In this document: in pieces, positions 53,698-62,546 of the stretch
Position numbering within the stretch: the stretch's first letter is position 1
Layout: every line of letters starts with the position of its first letter
Origin: Blastocatellia bacterium
GTDB lineage: Bacteria; Acidobacteriota; Blastocatellia; Pyrinomonadales; Pyrinomonadaceae
Length of the DNA stretch: 64,000 bases
NCBI GenBank assembly: GCA_003168335.1
Contig: PMSM01000006.1
Location: 448,320-512,319, forward strand
Direction: 5' to 3'
Program-made: the position numbers and the translations under genes
Notes under the pieces: generated by a model
Seen by the model: only the letters and a program-made list of their open reading frames with translations
The model's database searches: none
Told to the model about the DNA's origin: nothing

Positions 53698-54073
53698 ACA
53701 TCATAGAGACGTTTGCGACGGGTTACTCATTTCGTTCTTCCGATCCCCCCAGCGCCAGACGCCGTATTACACATCACCATTTCCTAACTATCCAAGGGCG
53801 ACTTGCTTCCAAGCGGCACCCAGACCCCGGCTTTTCCTAAAGAAACCCTAATAAACCCTTGACAACTCGGCCCCCACCCGTCAAATTGGAAGAGTGGTAC
53901 GCGGGTCCACGCTCTGTCTAACCCGCGAACGGCCGGCGTTCTGATCGGCCGGCTGAATCCAGCGCCTTTGTCCCAGGCTAGTGACCGCTCGCGATGGCAA
54001 GCGGTTGCGGTAATTACCCCTCCTCATCTGTTCAGGAACGCCACCTCGCAAAGCGAAGGACTGCCACGCGCCC
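53698..54073. other. Intergenic region upstream of the two-component genes
   Basis: 376 bases with no gene. A TTGACA at 53859-53864 has only a weak CAAATT 17 bases on, a doubtful promoter. Short stem sequences (GCGGGT...ACCCGC, GGCCGG...CCGGCC) occur around 53900-53965. Confidence 0.4.
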
Positions 54074-56119
54074 GTGTTACGAAGAATGTCAGTTTTACCC
54101 ACTCAACAAACAACCGGCGCTATTCTGCTGATCGTCGACGACGATCGATCGGCACGCGAAAGTTTGCGTAGCGTTTTCGAAAGCGCCGGCCATCGCACGA
54201 TAGGTGTGTCGGACGCGCCGGCGGCGCTGCGTCTGCTGCAAAAACAACCGTGCGACCTGGTGATGCTCGACGTCGAGCTTCCCGAAGTTGACGGCGTCGC
54301 GCTTTGCCGTCTGCTGCGCGCCCAGCCCGCGCTGAAGCAGTTGCCTCTGGTTGTTTTTTCAGCCGACGACAGCGAAGGCCGCAAAGTCGAAGCCTTCACC
54401 GCCGGCGCCGATGATTACATCGTCAAGCCGTCCACACCGGGCGAGTTGCTTTCGCGGGTTAACTCTCACCTGAACTTTGCACAGCGTGAATCGGAACTAA
54501 TCGGGAGCAATCGCGAGTTGAGCTTTCTCGCCGACCTCGGCCGCGGCCTGTTGCGCACGATCATGCCCGAGCAAGTCGCGAGTCGCGTCGCCGGAGCAAT
54601 CTATGAAGGGACGAACGCTTCACAGAGTGCCTGCGCCATAAAGAACAACGGCAAGGGTCTCGCGGTCTGTGTTTTTGATCGAGAAGGAAGCGCCGGCAGT
54701 TCTGCTCTGATCAATATGGATCGGCTGGAAAGATGGTTGGCCTCTTCGCGTTCCACATCTCCCGCCTGGCTGACAAACAGCCGGGAGTTTTTGCTGCGCG
54801 ACGCACCGCATGAAACGGAATATCTGGTTCCAATTCGTTTCGGCGAAGAGATTCTTGGCGCCATGGTGGTGGCTTTCACCGCGGCAAAGGATTGCACTGC
54901 GGATGAATGCCGGCTAATAAATGCCGCCGCCCAACAGGCCGCCCTGGCGGCGCACATCTCGACGCTCTACCTCGGCGCGCGCGAATCGGCGGCCACGCTG
55001 GCAGAGGAAGTCGACCGCCGCACTGCCGAGTCCGAGATGCAGCAGCGCTTCACCGAAGCGATTATCGATACCCTGCCATTATCTTTGTATGCAATCGATC
55101 GCCAGTATCGCATTGTCGCCTGGAACCGAAATCGCGAACTGGGCGAACTCGGGCTGCCGCGTGGCGAAGCCCTGGGGCGAAACATTTTTGATGTGCTCAC
55201 CAAGCAGAGCCGCGAGTTGCTCGAGCGCGAATTCGGCAAAGTCTTTGCCACCGGCGAGATTCACCGAGTCGAACAGGAGAGCGTGACTGAGTCCGGCGAA
55301 ACCAACCACTGGTTGATTAGCAAGATTCCCATGCGCGCCGATGAAAACGACGAGGTTTCTCACGTGATCACTGTGGGCGAAAACATTACGGTTCGCGTTA
55401 AGGCTTACCGAGCTGTCGCGCGCGCAGAAAAGTTGGCCGCGGTCGGCCGTCTGGCCGCCGGCGTCGTGCACGAAATCAATAATCCGCTGGCGACTATTGC
55501 CGCGTGTGCAGAGTCGCTCGAGAAACGCATCAAAGAAGGCGCCTTTAGCGACTCGCCTGACGCAGAAGACTTGCGCGAATACCTCGGTTTGATTCGCGAC
55601 GAGGCTTTTCGCTGCAAGACTATTACCAACGGGTTGCTTGATTTCAGTCGTTTGCGCGCCGGACAGCGCGTGCCCGTTGACGTGACGGAAGTGATCAAAG
55701 CTGCCGGGCGACTGGTGACCCTTCAAGAGCGGGGTGACAACATCCAAATCGTGGTCGAAGCGGCCGCCGGCCTCCCGCGCGTCTCCGGCGACGTTGGCCA
55801 GCTACAGCAGGCGGTTGTCGCTTTGGCTACCAACGCGATAGACGCCATGCCTGAAGGCGGAACTTTGACGTTGACAGCGATCTGCTCCAACTCTCGGGTG
55901 CTCGTCCAGGTCAGAGATACCGGGATTGGGATCGCGCCTGAGAATATGACCAAGATATTCGATCCTTTCTTTACGACGAAGGATGTCGGCCGCGGCACGG
56001 GGCTGGGGCTGGCCGTTTGTTATGGTATTTTATCTGATCATGGTGGCCGCCTGGACGTGCGATCCACTGTCGGCGCCGGCACCACGTTTACGATCACGTT
56101 GCCGGTCGCGGATGAATGA
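54074..56119 (+). CDS. Hybrid sensor: REC-GAF-PAS histidine kinase, soluble
   Basis: Up to 681 residues (GTG 54074; ATG 54086 is equally good). Domain order: receiver domain (about 18-135, phospho-acceptor Asp66 in VMLDVELP), GAF-like (about 150-310), coiled-coil linker, PAS (about 325-440), HisKA with the phospho-acceptor His466 in VVHEINNPLAT, and HATPase (DTGIGIAPENM, GRGTGLGLAVC). No membrane segment, so it senses cytoplasmic signals and takes phosphate input through its receiver. The partner regulator starts 29 bases downstream. Confidence 0.93.
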   Translation: MLRRMSVLPTQQTTGAILLIVDDDRSARESLRSVFESAGHRTIGVSDAPAALRLLQKQPCDLVMLDVELPEVDGVALCRLLRAQPALKQLPLVVFSADDSEGRKVEAFTAGADDYIVKPSTPGELLSRVNSHLNFAQRESELIGSNRELSFLADLGRGLLRTIMPEQVASRVAGAIYEGTNASQSACAIKNNGKGLAVCVFDREGSAGSSALINMDRLERWLASSRSTSPAWLTNSREFLLRDAPHETEYLVPIRFGEEILGAMVVAFTAAKDCTADECRLINAAAQQAALAAHISTLYLGARESAATLAEEVDRRTAESEMQQRFTEAIIDTLPLSLYAIDRQYRIVAWNRNRELGELGLPRGEALGRNIFDVLTKQSRELLEREFGKVFATGEIHRVEQESVTESGETNHWLISKIPMRADENDEVSHVITVGENITVRVKAYRAVARAEKLAAVGRLAAGVVHEINNPLATIAACAESLEKRIKEGAFSDSPDAEDLREYLGLIRDEAFRCKTITNGLLDFSRLRAGQRVPVDVTEVIKAAGRLVTLQERGDNIQIVVEAAAGLPRVSGDVGQLQQAVVALATNAIDAMPEGGTLTLTAICSNSRVLVQVRDTGIGIAPENMTKIFDPFFTTKDVGRGTGLGLAVCYGILSDHGGRLDVRSTVGAGTTFTITLPVADE

Positions 56120-56148
56120 ATTACCTTCCTTGGTGCGGAGCATAAGCA

Positions 56149-57585
56149 GTGAACGAACAGCGTGACGCAAGGCTATTAATAGCGGAAGACGAAGCCAACC
56201 TGCGATTGGTGTTGCAGAAGGAGCTACAACGCCTGGGTTATCGCGTGCAGGCTGCGGCTGACGGCGAGGCAGCGTTGCGCAAGCTGGAAGAAAGCAATGT
56301 GGACGTGCTGTTGTGCGACATCAACATGCCGCGCATGGACGGCATGGAACTCTTGCGCCGCGTTCACGAACGGCCGAACCCACCGGAAGTAATCATGCTC
56401 ACCGGCCAGGGCACGATCGAAACTGCCGTCGAGGCAATGAAGATCGGGGCCTATGATTACTTGACCAAGCCCTACAGCATTAACGAGCTTGATGTGCGCG
56501 TGCGGCAGGCGGCGGAAAAACGCAACCTGCGCGTTGACAACCAGCGATTGCGTGCGCAACTCGAGCGGCAATCCGCTTTGCCGGAAATCGTGAGCCAGTC
56601 GCAGGCAATGAACGAAGCAATTCGCCTGGTCGAGCGCGTCGCCCCGTCGGAAGCCTCGGTCCTGATTACCGGCGAGTCCGGAACCGGCAAAGAATTAATC
56701 GCCCAGGCCATCCATCGTCTCTCGAGTCGCGCTAATGGATCGTTCATCGATTTGAACTGCGCGGCGTTCCAGGAATCGCTACTGGAATCGGAACTGTTCG
56801 GTTACGAAGCCGGCGCCTTTTCCGGCGCGAAAGCGCGCAAGCTGGGACTGATTGAATTAGCGGACGGCGGCACGTTGTTCCTGGATGAAGTGACGGAGCT
56901 GCCGGCCAGCCTGCAGGCGAAACTGCTGCGAGCAATCGAGACGCGTACGTTTTTCCGCGTGGGCGGCGTGCGCAAAGTTGAGGTCAACGTACGCATCGTC
57001 GCGGCCACCAACCGCAATATTGATTCAGTCGTGGGAGACGGAACGTTTCGCGCCGATCTGCTCTATCGCATCAACAGTTTTCAGATTCACCTGGCGCCAT
57101 TGCGCGAACGACCCGAAGACGTCGAGCCATTGATGCATTACATTTTGAAGCAGCTCGGAGGCGCGAATCCTCCTGAAGTCACGGCGGATGCATTGGGCAG
57201 GATGCGAGCGTACGCCTGGCCCGGTAATGTGCGACAACTGCGGAATTGTTTGGAGCGCGCCATACTCCTTTCGAATGAAGGACGAATTACGTCCAGCGAG
57301 TTGCCTCCGGAAGTCGCTCGCAGCACCAACGGCGCCGCGCCATTCACTGCCGGGATGTCATCCGCGCCGGTTTCCTCGGGCGATGGTTCCGTGCCCATGA
57401 GCGCGGGCGATGGCGGCAGTGTGCCCGGTTCGGGTTCGCTGCGCGATGTCGAGAAACAACAGATAATCGCGGCCCTGGAGCAGACCGGATGGCATCGAGG
57501 CAAGGCTGCTGAGATGCTCGGGATTTCGCCGTCCACACTTTATCGACGGCTTCGCGATTACAACCTCGAAGGCCGATTGCGATAA
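56149..57585 (+). CDS. NtrC-family sigma-54 response regulator
   Basis: 478 residues from GTG 56149, supported by GGAG upstream. Receiver domain with Asp57 (VLLCDINMPRMDG), AAA+ domain with Walker A GESGTGKE, the sigma-54 contact loop GAFSGA (residues 222-227, where GAFTGA is usual), Walker B LFLDEV, and a Fis-type helix-turn-helix at the C-terminus (RGKAAEMLGISPSTLYRRL). A Gly/Ser/Pro-rich linker (about 400-435) joins the last two. It is the likely output of the histidine kinase just upstream, and turns on sigma-54 promoters; none was found in this window. Confidence 0.94.
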   Translation: MNEQRDARLLIAEDEANLRLVLQKELQRLGYRVQAAADGEAALRKLEESNVDVLLCDINMPRMDGMELLRRVHERPNPPEVIMLTGQGTIETAVEAMKIGAYDYLTKPYSINELDVRVRQAAEKRNLRVDNQRLRAQLERQSALPEIVSQSQAMNEAIRLVERVAPSEASVLITGESGTGKELIAQAIHRLSSRANGSFIDLNCAAFQESLLESELFGYEAGAFSGAKARKLGLIELADGGTLFLDEVTELPASLQAKLLRAIETRTFFRVGGVRKVEVNVRIVAATNRNIDSVVGDGTFRADLLYRINSFQIHLAPLRERPEDVEPLMHYILKQLGGANPPEVTADALGRMRAYAWPGNVRQLRNCLERAILLSNEGRITSSELPPEVARSTNGAAPFTAGMSSAPVSSGDGSVPMSAGDGGSVPGSGSLRDVEKQQIIAALEQTGWHRGKAAEMLGISPSTLYRRLRDYNLEGRLR

Positions 57586-57610
57586 ATACAGAACCGCTCG
57601 GGATTCCGAA

Positions 57611-57657
57611 ACAAGAAAGCCGCAGTCAGCATAAGCTGTCCGCGGCTTTTTTCTTGT
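57611..57657. terminator. Bidirectional rho-independent terminator
   Basis: ACAAGAAAGCCGC pairs with GCGGCTTTTTTCTTGT, giving an A-tract on one side and a T-tract on the other. It lies between the convergent regulator and PEP-CTERM genes and can serve both. Confidence 0.88.
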
Positions 57658-57677
57658 GACAAATCGCCAGGTGCTCT

Positions 57678-58370
57678 TCAGCCAATCGCTCGCGCCTTTT
57701 GCTGCTGGCGCTTGCGCCGATAGTAAAGTCCAGCCAGCCCGGTGCCGAGCAGTACCATAGTAGTCGGCTCTGGTACGGTGTTCGGAGTTGTAGTGAAGCA
57801 GAAAGCTATGCCGTCATTCCAGAAGTGACAATCAGGATCGAATCCAAACGCAATGTCGCTGCCATTTAAAAAGTAAGCGCTCAAGACTTTCAGTTGGTCC
57901 GCCGTGAACGTGTAAACGAAATCGTGTCCCGTAGTCGTAAACGACTGCTGAGTCAGAAAAGTATTTGCCGTTCCGGCATTGACCAGCGGATTGTTCAGAT
58001 AACGTGTGCCGGCAAAATCATCGTTGATGTCGATCACTGGGACTTGATTGGCCGGAGCGTCCTGGAACGAAGCCACGCCCGCGTTCTTCGCTGTATCGAG
58101 CAGGTGGATGAACAGCATGTTCTGGTTGGTGTCCCAGTTACTGATGTTTCGAAACGTCAGCGTCGCGCTGGTAATACTCTTACCGGAGAGATTCACGCCG
58201 CCAATTCGCCACGTGTAGGCATCGTGGTGGTCCAGGTTAAACTGGTTAGCTCCGCCCGAGCCCTGATTCGCGCCGGTCGCCGGCGCCTGAAAGGTTATGG
58301 TGTCGGCTGAGGCGACTGTGGGCAAACCGATTAGAATCACCGCCGCCAACAATAGGATTAACTTTTGCAC
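57678..58370 (-). CDS. PEP-CTERM secreted protein
   Basis: 230 residues from GTG 58370, chosen for the GGAAG site upstream and the signal peptide that follows (KLILLLAAVILIGLPTVASA). The mature part is beta-rich (TFQAPATG, SITSATLTFRNIS, FTADQLKVLSAYFLNGSDIAF). The C-terminus is a textbook PEP-CTERM signal: VPEPTTM, a hydrophobic helix VLLGTGLAGLYY, then RRKRQQ. Exosortase would cut near PEP and attach the protein to the cell surface or to exopolysaccharide; no exosortase gene is in this window. The upstream frame to 58484 is unlikely to be coding. Confidence 0.88.
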   Translation of the reverse strand: MQKLILLLAAVILIGLPTVASADTITFQAPATGANQGSGGANQFNLDHHDAYTWRIGGVNLSGKSITSATLTFRNISNWDTNQNMLFIHLLDTAKNAGVASFQDAPANQVPVIDINDDFAGTRYLNNPLVNAGTANTFLTQQSFTTTGHDFVYTFTADQLKVLSAYFLNGSDIAFGFDPDCHFWNDGIAFCFTTTPNTVPEPTTMVLLGTGLAGLYYRRKRQQQKARAIG

Positions 58371-58523
58371 GAGTTTTTCTTCCTCCGTAGTCTTCTTCGA
58401 CTCTCGTTCAAAAGAAATGGTTAGTGGGTATACATTTCCACAAAGCGACTCATTTTTGGCGCTTTTTTGGAAGAAATCAGGCAAGTTAGGGACCGGTTCG
58501 TCCCTGGGATTGACTGAATCGGA

Positions 58524-60104
58524 TTACTTCTTGAGGAGCTTCCGGTCGATTTTGCCGCGATCGTTTTTGGGCAAAGAGGAAACAAACTCGATCCAGCGAG
58601 GATACTTGTAGAGCGCGATGCTTGATTTCACGAACTGCTTGATCCCGTCGGCCACGGCTGCGGTTGGTTCGTGACCGTCACGGAGTACCACAAAAGCTTT
58701 GGGTTTCACCAGCCCATTACCGGCGTCGTGGCCGACGACCGCGCATTCCAGCACGGCTTCGTGTTGCAGCAGACAGTTTTCGATCTCCGCCGGCGCCACA
58801 AAGACGCCGCTGACTTTCAACATGTCGTCGGTGCGGCCGTGACACCAGTAGTAACCATCACTGTCGACGTGAAATTGATCTCCACTCGTGCACCAATCGC
58901 CGGCAAACGTCTCTTTCGATTTCTCGTGCGCATTCCAATAGCAGAGCGCGGCCGAATCACCTTTGATCTTGAGAGTGCCCATTTCGCCGGTGGGTACCTC
59001 GTTCTCTTGCGCGTCGACAATCCTTGCTTCGTAACCTTCGACGATGCGGCCGAGGGTCCCGGGCTTTACATCGCCCGGGCGATTGGTGATGTAGATATGA
59101 AACATTTCAGCCGACCCAATGCCATCACAGATTTCTACGCCGAAAGTTTCCTTCCAGCGATGATAGATCTCCTTCGGCAGCGCCTCGCCTGCCGAATAAC
59201 AAAAGCGAATACTCGACAAGTCATGTTTCGCGGCGGCTTCGGCATTGAGCATGGCATTGATCATCGTCGGGACGGTCGTAAAGACTGTCGGGCGATAGCG
59301 TTCGATCACTTCGAACATCTTTTCCGGTGTCGAGCGTTCGGCAAAAAGCGCCGTGGCGCCGCCCACCGAGAAAGGAAACAGCAGATTGGTGCCGGTGGCA
59401 TAGCCGAAGAAGAGTTTGGGAACGGAGAGGGTCAAATCGCTTTCGTTCACACCCATCGTGCGCCGGGCAAAGACCTCAGTGTTGTAAGGCAAGTCGTGTT
59501 GCAGGTGCACCGCGCCTTTGGGATGACCGGTTGAGCCGGAAGTGAACAACCAGATGGCCATGTCGTCACGATGTGTGTCGGCCGCCCGGCAGACGCTCGG
59601 TTGTGCCGACACACTTTCTGAGAACGAGAGAAACCTGGCGCGGCTGTGTTTCGGATCGATCTGATCTTCGTCCACCGCATCTTCATTGCGAACGACCAAA
59701 GTGGCGCGCAGGTAATTCGCATCCTGGGCAGCCTCAGCAAACGGCTTAATGAAGGACTCGTGAACGATCGCGGCGCGCGCACGTGTGTATTCGAGGTAGT
59801 AACGGTAATCGTCCGCGGGCAACAGCGGATTGACCATCGTGATTACCGCGCCGATGCGCGCCGCGCCAAACCAGGCCCAGACAAACTCTGGACAGTCAGG
59901 CAGGACGATCAGAACGCGATCTCCCATCGCGACGCCGGCTTCACGCAACGCGTTGCCGGCGCGATTAGCCATCCGCGCCGTCTCGCCGTAGGTGTAAGTC
60001 TGATCTTTGAAGTAGAGACAGACTTTGTTTTCCCGACCCTCCTCCAGATTGTGATAGAGGAAGTAGTCGGCCATGTTGAAGCGTTCGGGAAATTCGATGG
60101 TCAT
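58524..60104 (-). CDS. Benzoate/2-aminobenzoate-CoA ligase-type enzyme
   Basis: 526 residues of the adenylate-forming benzoate-CoA ligase group: FTSGSTGHPKG (P-loop), KLFFGYATGTNL, CYSAGEALP, DGIGSAEMFHIY and GRTDDMLKVSG, with Lys in KNDRGKIDRK near the C-terminus. It would activate an aromatic acid with ATP and CoA. Tryptophan 2,3-dioxygenase and kynureninase, which make anthranilate, lie directly upstream on the same strand, so 2-aminobenzoate (anthranilate) is the likely substrate. A segment of about 14 residues (VSAQPSVCRAADTH) before the P-loop is encoded by a palindromic element. Confidence 0.87.
   Translation of the reverse strand: MTIEFPERFNMADYFLYHNLEEGRENKVCLYFKDQTYTYGETARMANRAGNALREAGVAMGDRVLIVLPDCPEFVWAWFGAARIGAVITMVNPLLPADDYRYYLEYTRARAAIVHESFIKPFAEAAQDANYLRATLVVRNEDAVDEDQIDPKHSRARFLSFSESVSAQPSVCRAADTHRDDMAIWLFTSGSTGHPKGAVHLQHDLPYNTEVFARRTMGVNESDLTLSVPKLFFGYATGTNLLFPFSVGGATALFAERSTPEKMFEVIERYRPTVFTTVPTMINAMLNAEAAAKHDLSSIRFCYSAGEALPKEIYHRWKETFGVEICDGIGSAEMFHIYITNRPGDVKPGTLGRIVEGYEARIVDAQENEVPTGEMGTLKIKGDSAALCYWNAHEKSKETFAGDWCTSGDQFHVDSDGYYWCHGRTDDMLKVSGVFVAPAEIENCLLQHEAVLECAVVGHDAGNGLVKPKAFVVLRDGHEPTAAVADGIKQFVKSSIALYKYPRWIEFVSSLPKNDRGKIDRKLLKK
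59573..59614. repeat. Palindromic element inside the aryl-CoA ligase gene
   Basis: Inverted arms GTGTGTCGGC (59573-59582) and GCCGACACAC (59605-59614), 22 bases apart, all in frame with the ligase. It lies just before the conserved HRDDMA segment. Confidence 0.7.
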
Positions 60105-60123
60105 CTAGTGGAAAGTGATCGGT

Positions 60124-60152
60124 GAGCCCTCCCTAACGGTCGGGCTACTGCC
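60124..60152. repeat. Half palindrome, GAGCCCTCCC family
   Basis: GAGCCCTCCCTAACGGTCGG... ending CTACTGCC, 29 bases, in the gap between the ligase and dioxygenase genes. One base differs from the copy at 31129. Confidence 0.85.
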
Positions 60153-60242
60153 CCGCATTCTTCGCAATAGGATTGTCATTAGCCCGTGCCCAAACAAGGG
60201 CTCATTGGTAACAATTGGACGTTCTTTCCGCAAGCTCGATTT

Positions 60243-61100
60243 TCAACTCTTCGCAAACGGACACCCTTCGGCTTCATGTTTGGTGCTGAGGTAGGTGCGC
60301 GCTTCCCAAAGTTCGGGAAAGAATTTTTTGTCGAGAGTTTTTTGCAGATATCCGACGCCCTCCGAACCCCCTGTGCCGGGCTTGGCGCCGACCATGCGCT
60401 CGACCATCTTGATGTGGTGCGAACGCCAGAGCGAGAAGTATTCGTCGTGCTCAATTAGCCCTTCAGCAACCTGGAGTTCGGTGTAGAACTGCTCGTGGTG
60501 CGTGAGCACTTCGACCAGCGCCCGCTGCCGCTTGCCATAATTGCTGCGCCGCTCTTTCGCGTCACGGGGCGAGTCAACCGCGGGAGTGTCAAATCCATGC
60601 CGGCGCAGCAGCGCAAAGAAGGCTTCAGACAGCGAGGGCGCGTTCAGGCGTGCCTGCAGGCGCTGGAAAGCGAAATCGTCGCCGGCGAACGCTCGCAAAA
60701 TCGCTTCATCTTTGAGGCCGGAAGAGAATTCGATTTCGCGAAATTGCATCGACTGAAAACCGCTGGCCGGATTCAGCTCGTCCCGAAATCCGAGAAAACG
60801 AACCGGGCTCATCGTTTCGAGAATATGAATCTGGGCGATGAGCAGTTTTTCGATCTCCACAATGCGACGCAGCGCCTGCGCGGCTTCAGCGGCGCGGTCT
60901 TCCTTCATCAAAGCGATAGCCGCGTCAATTTCGTGCAGGATCTGCTTGAACCAAAGTTCGTAGGCCTGATGCACGGTGATGAAAAGGAGTTCATCGTGCT
61001 GGGCGGGCGACGACAGACAGTTCTGTAAGTCGATTAGCTCAGGCACGCGCAGATACTTGTTATAGGAAAGCGGTGCGTCTTTGCCGTAGTCTTTTGACAT
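60243..61100 (-). CDS. kynA: Tryptophan 2,3-dioxygenase
   Basis: 285 residues. The haem enzyme's signatures are present: HDELLFITVHQAYELWFKQ near residues 37-55, SPVRFLGFRDEL with the substrate arginine, FQSMQFREIEF, and near the C-terminus WRSHHIKMVERMVGAK, which carries the haem-ligand His; GTGGSEGVGYL is the mobile loop. It opens the indole ring of tryptophan to N-formylkynurenine. The gene is flanked on both sides by palindromic repeats. A kynurenine formamidase gene is missing from the window. Confidence 0.94.
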   Translation of the reverse strand: MSKDYGKDAPLSYNKYLRVPELIDLQNCLSSPAQHDELLFITVHQAYELWFKQILHEIDAAIALMKEDRAAEAAQALRRIVEIEKLLIAQIHILETMSPVRFLGFRDELNPASGFQSMQFREIEFSSGLKDEAILRAFAGDDFAFQRLQARLNAPSLSEAFFALLRRHGFDTPAVDSPRDAKERRSNYGKRQRALVEVLTHHEQFYTELQVAEGLIEHDEYFSLWRSHHIKMVERMVGAKPGTGGSEGVGYLQKTLDKKFFPELWEARTYLSTKHEAEGCPFAKS

Positions 61101-61114
61101 TGATTACCTATTTG

Positions 61115-61199
61115 GATGTCCGACAAACTTCAGTTTGTCGACGACCTCAAAACCGGCTGCTTGTGCCTGACAACGACAAACTGAAGTTTGTCGGACATC
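61115..61199. repeat. Perfect 26-base inverted repeat
   Basis: Arms 61115-61140 and 61174-61199, starting GATGTCCGACAAACTTCAG, are exact reverse complements. The right arm abuts the kynureninase stop codon. The core ACTGAAGT is shared with the ACAGACTGAAGTCTGT family at 21751 and 28711. It may also work as a hairpin terminator. Confidence 0.92.
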
Positions 61200-62396
61200 T
61201 CAAAACGCCGCGCCGACTTTTTCACTGACTTCATAAGCCTTCGCGTCGCGAATCTTTTTCATCTCGGCGATTACCAACTCCAATTCTTCGTCCTTCGTAT
61301 AAAAGTGCGGCGAGATGCGCACCCCCGCGCCGGGACGATAGTCAACGATGAATTCACGGCGAATCAACTCTTTGGTAATCGCGGCCGCCTGATCATCCCA
61401 AACCGTGATCGTGCCGCCACGCTGCGCCGAATTCTTCGGACTGGTTACCCGAAACCCGGCCTCCTGGGCGAGTTCGATGAGCGTTCCGGTCTGGCGCACG
61501 CTCTTCTCGCGAATCCTGGCCACGCCAATCTGGTTTATAACTTCATAGCCGGATTGCGCCGCGTACAGGGCCGGGATCGCCGGCGATCCATGCAGAAAGC
61601 GCGTGATGTTTGGAGCGTAACGCAACTCACTCTCAAACGCGAACGGTTGTTCGTGGGCCATCCACCCCGTCGTCTTTGGCTCGAGTCGATCAATCAAATC
61701 CGGTCGCACGTAAAGATATCCCGCGCCCGGCCCGCCGCATAGCCACTTGACTGAGCCACCGGTGGCAAAGTCCACCTGCAGGTCTTTCACGCTGAAAGGT
61801 ACCGTGCCGGCTGATTGGTAAGTATCGAGCACCACCATCGCGCCAACTTCGTGCGCGCGCCGGGTGATTGCTTTAGCGTCCTGCAGAAATGCACTCTTGA
61901 AAAGCACGTGAGAGATTGGCACCAGCAGCGTTTCTTCATCGATCGCGGAGAGCATTCTTTCCAGTGGCACTGTGACGCCGTCGTCGGACTTCACGATTTC
62001 GATGCGCAAGCCGTGATCACGCGCGTGCGCTTCATACACGTACATCACGGAAGGAAAGTTAAGTTCGGAATAAACAATCTTGCGGCGGGTCGATTTTTCC
62101 GGCAGCGGCAGAAAGCACGAGAGAATCAGTGACTGACAAATCGAAACGTTCTGATGCATCACGACCGTATCGCTGTCGGCGCCGATGATGCGTCCAACTT
62201 CGTTCCCCACGGTCACGGGCTTGTTCCACCAGCCTTCGGCCCAGGCGCGCACGCCGCGCGTCGCCCAGATGTCGGCGTATTCATGCAGGCGGTCGTAGGT
62301 GGCGCGCGGCATCGCGCCGAGGCTGTGCGAAATCAGATAGACCGCTCGGTCGAGAATGGGAAACTCAGAACGCCATTTGAGAAGATCATCCGTCAA
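61200..62396 (-). CDS. kynU: Kynureninase-like class V aminotransferase-fold enzyme
   Basis: 398 residues. PLP-dependent fold: the lysine lies in GGSVKWLCGGPGAGYLYV (a typical kynureninase setting), with HSLGAMP near the N-terminus, VVLDTYQSAGTVP (Asp binding the PLP ring), and RISPHFYTKDEEL near the end. Kynureninase splits kynurenine into anthranilate and alanine. The dioxygenase downstream supports this role. An alternative is a related isopenicillin-N-epimerase-like class V enzyme. Confidence 0.83.
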   Translation of the reverse strand: MTDDLLKWRSEFPILDRAVYLISHSLGAMPRATYDRLHEYADIWATRGVRAWAEGWWNKPVTVGNEVGRIIGADSDTVVMHQNVSICQSLILSCFLPLPEKSTRRKIVYSELNFPSVMYVYEAHARDHGLRIEIVKSDDGVTVPLERMLSAIDEETLLVPISHVLFKSAFLQDAKAITRRAHEVGAMVVLDTYQSAGTVPFSVKDLQVDFATGGSVKWLCGGPGAGYLYVRPDLIDRLEPKTTGWMAHEQPFAFESELRYAPNITRFLHGSPAIPALYAAQSGYEVINQIGVARIREKSVRQTGTLIELAQEAGFRVTSPKNSAQRGGTITVWDDQAAAITKELIRREFIVDYRPGAGVRISPHFYTKDEELELVIAEMKKIRDAKAYEVSEKVGAAF

Positions 62397-62458
62397 GAAG
62401 AATTCTCCGTTTGGTTCGAGCTAATTTACCACAGTTGGGCGATCAGACTTGCCCTATA

Positions 62459-62514
62459 TGGAGTGCGCTGACTTGTCAGCGCTTTCAAAAGCGGCGACTA
62501 GTCGCCGCACTCCA
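62459..62514. repeat. Compact palindromic element, TTGGAGTGCG family
   Basis: 56 bases starting TGGAGTGCGCTGAC and ending GCCGCACTCCA, containing two inner hairpins. It is the intact form of the two degraded copies at 19636-19690 and 19873-19924. It lies in the divergent gap between kynU and the OYE gene. Confidence 0.88.
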
Positions 62515-62546
62515 AAAAATGCTCGTCGTGTTAGAGTGAGCATGCG

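Noticed and set aside
53859-53887. Promoter for the histidine kinase gene
   Set aside because: The -35 is perfect but the -10 matches only three of six bases.
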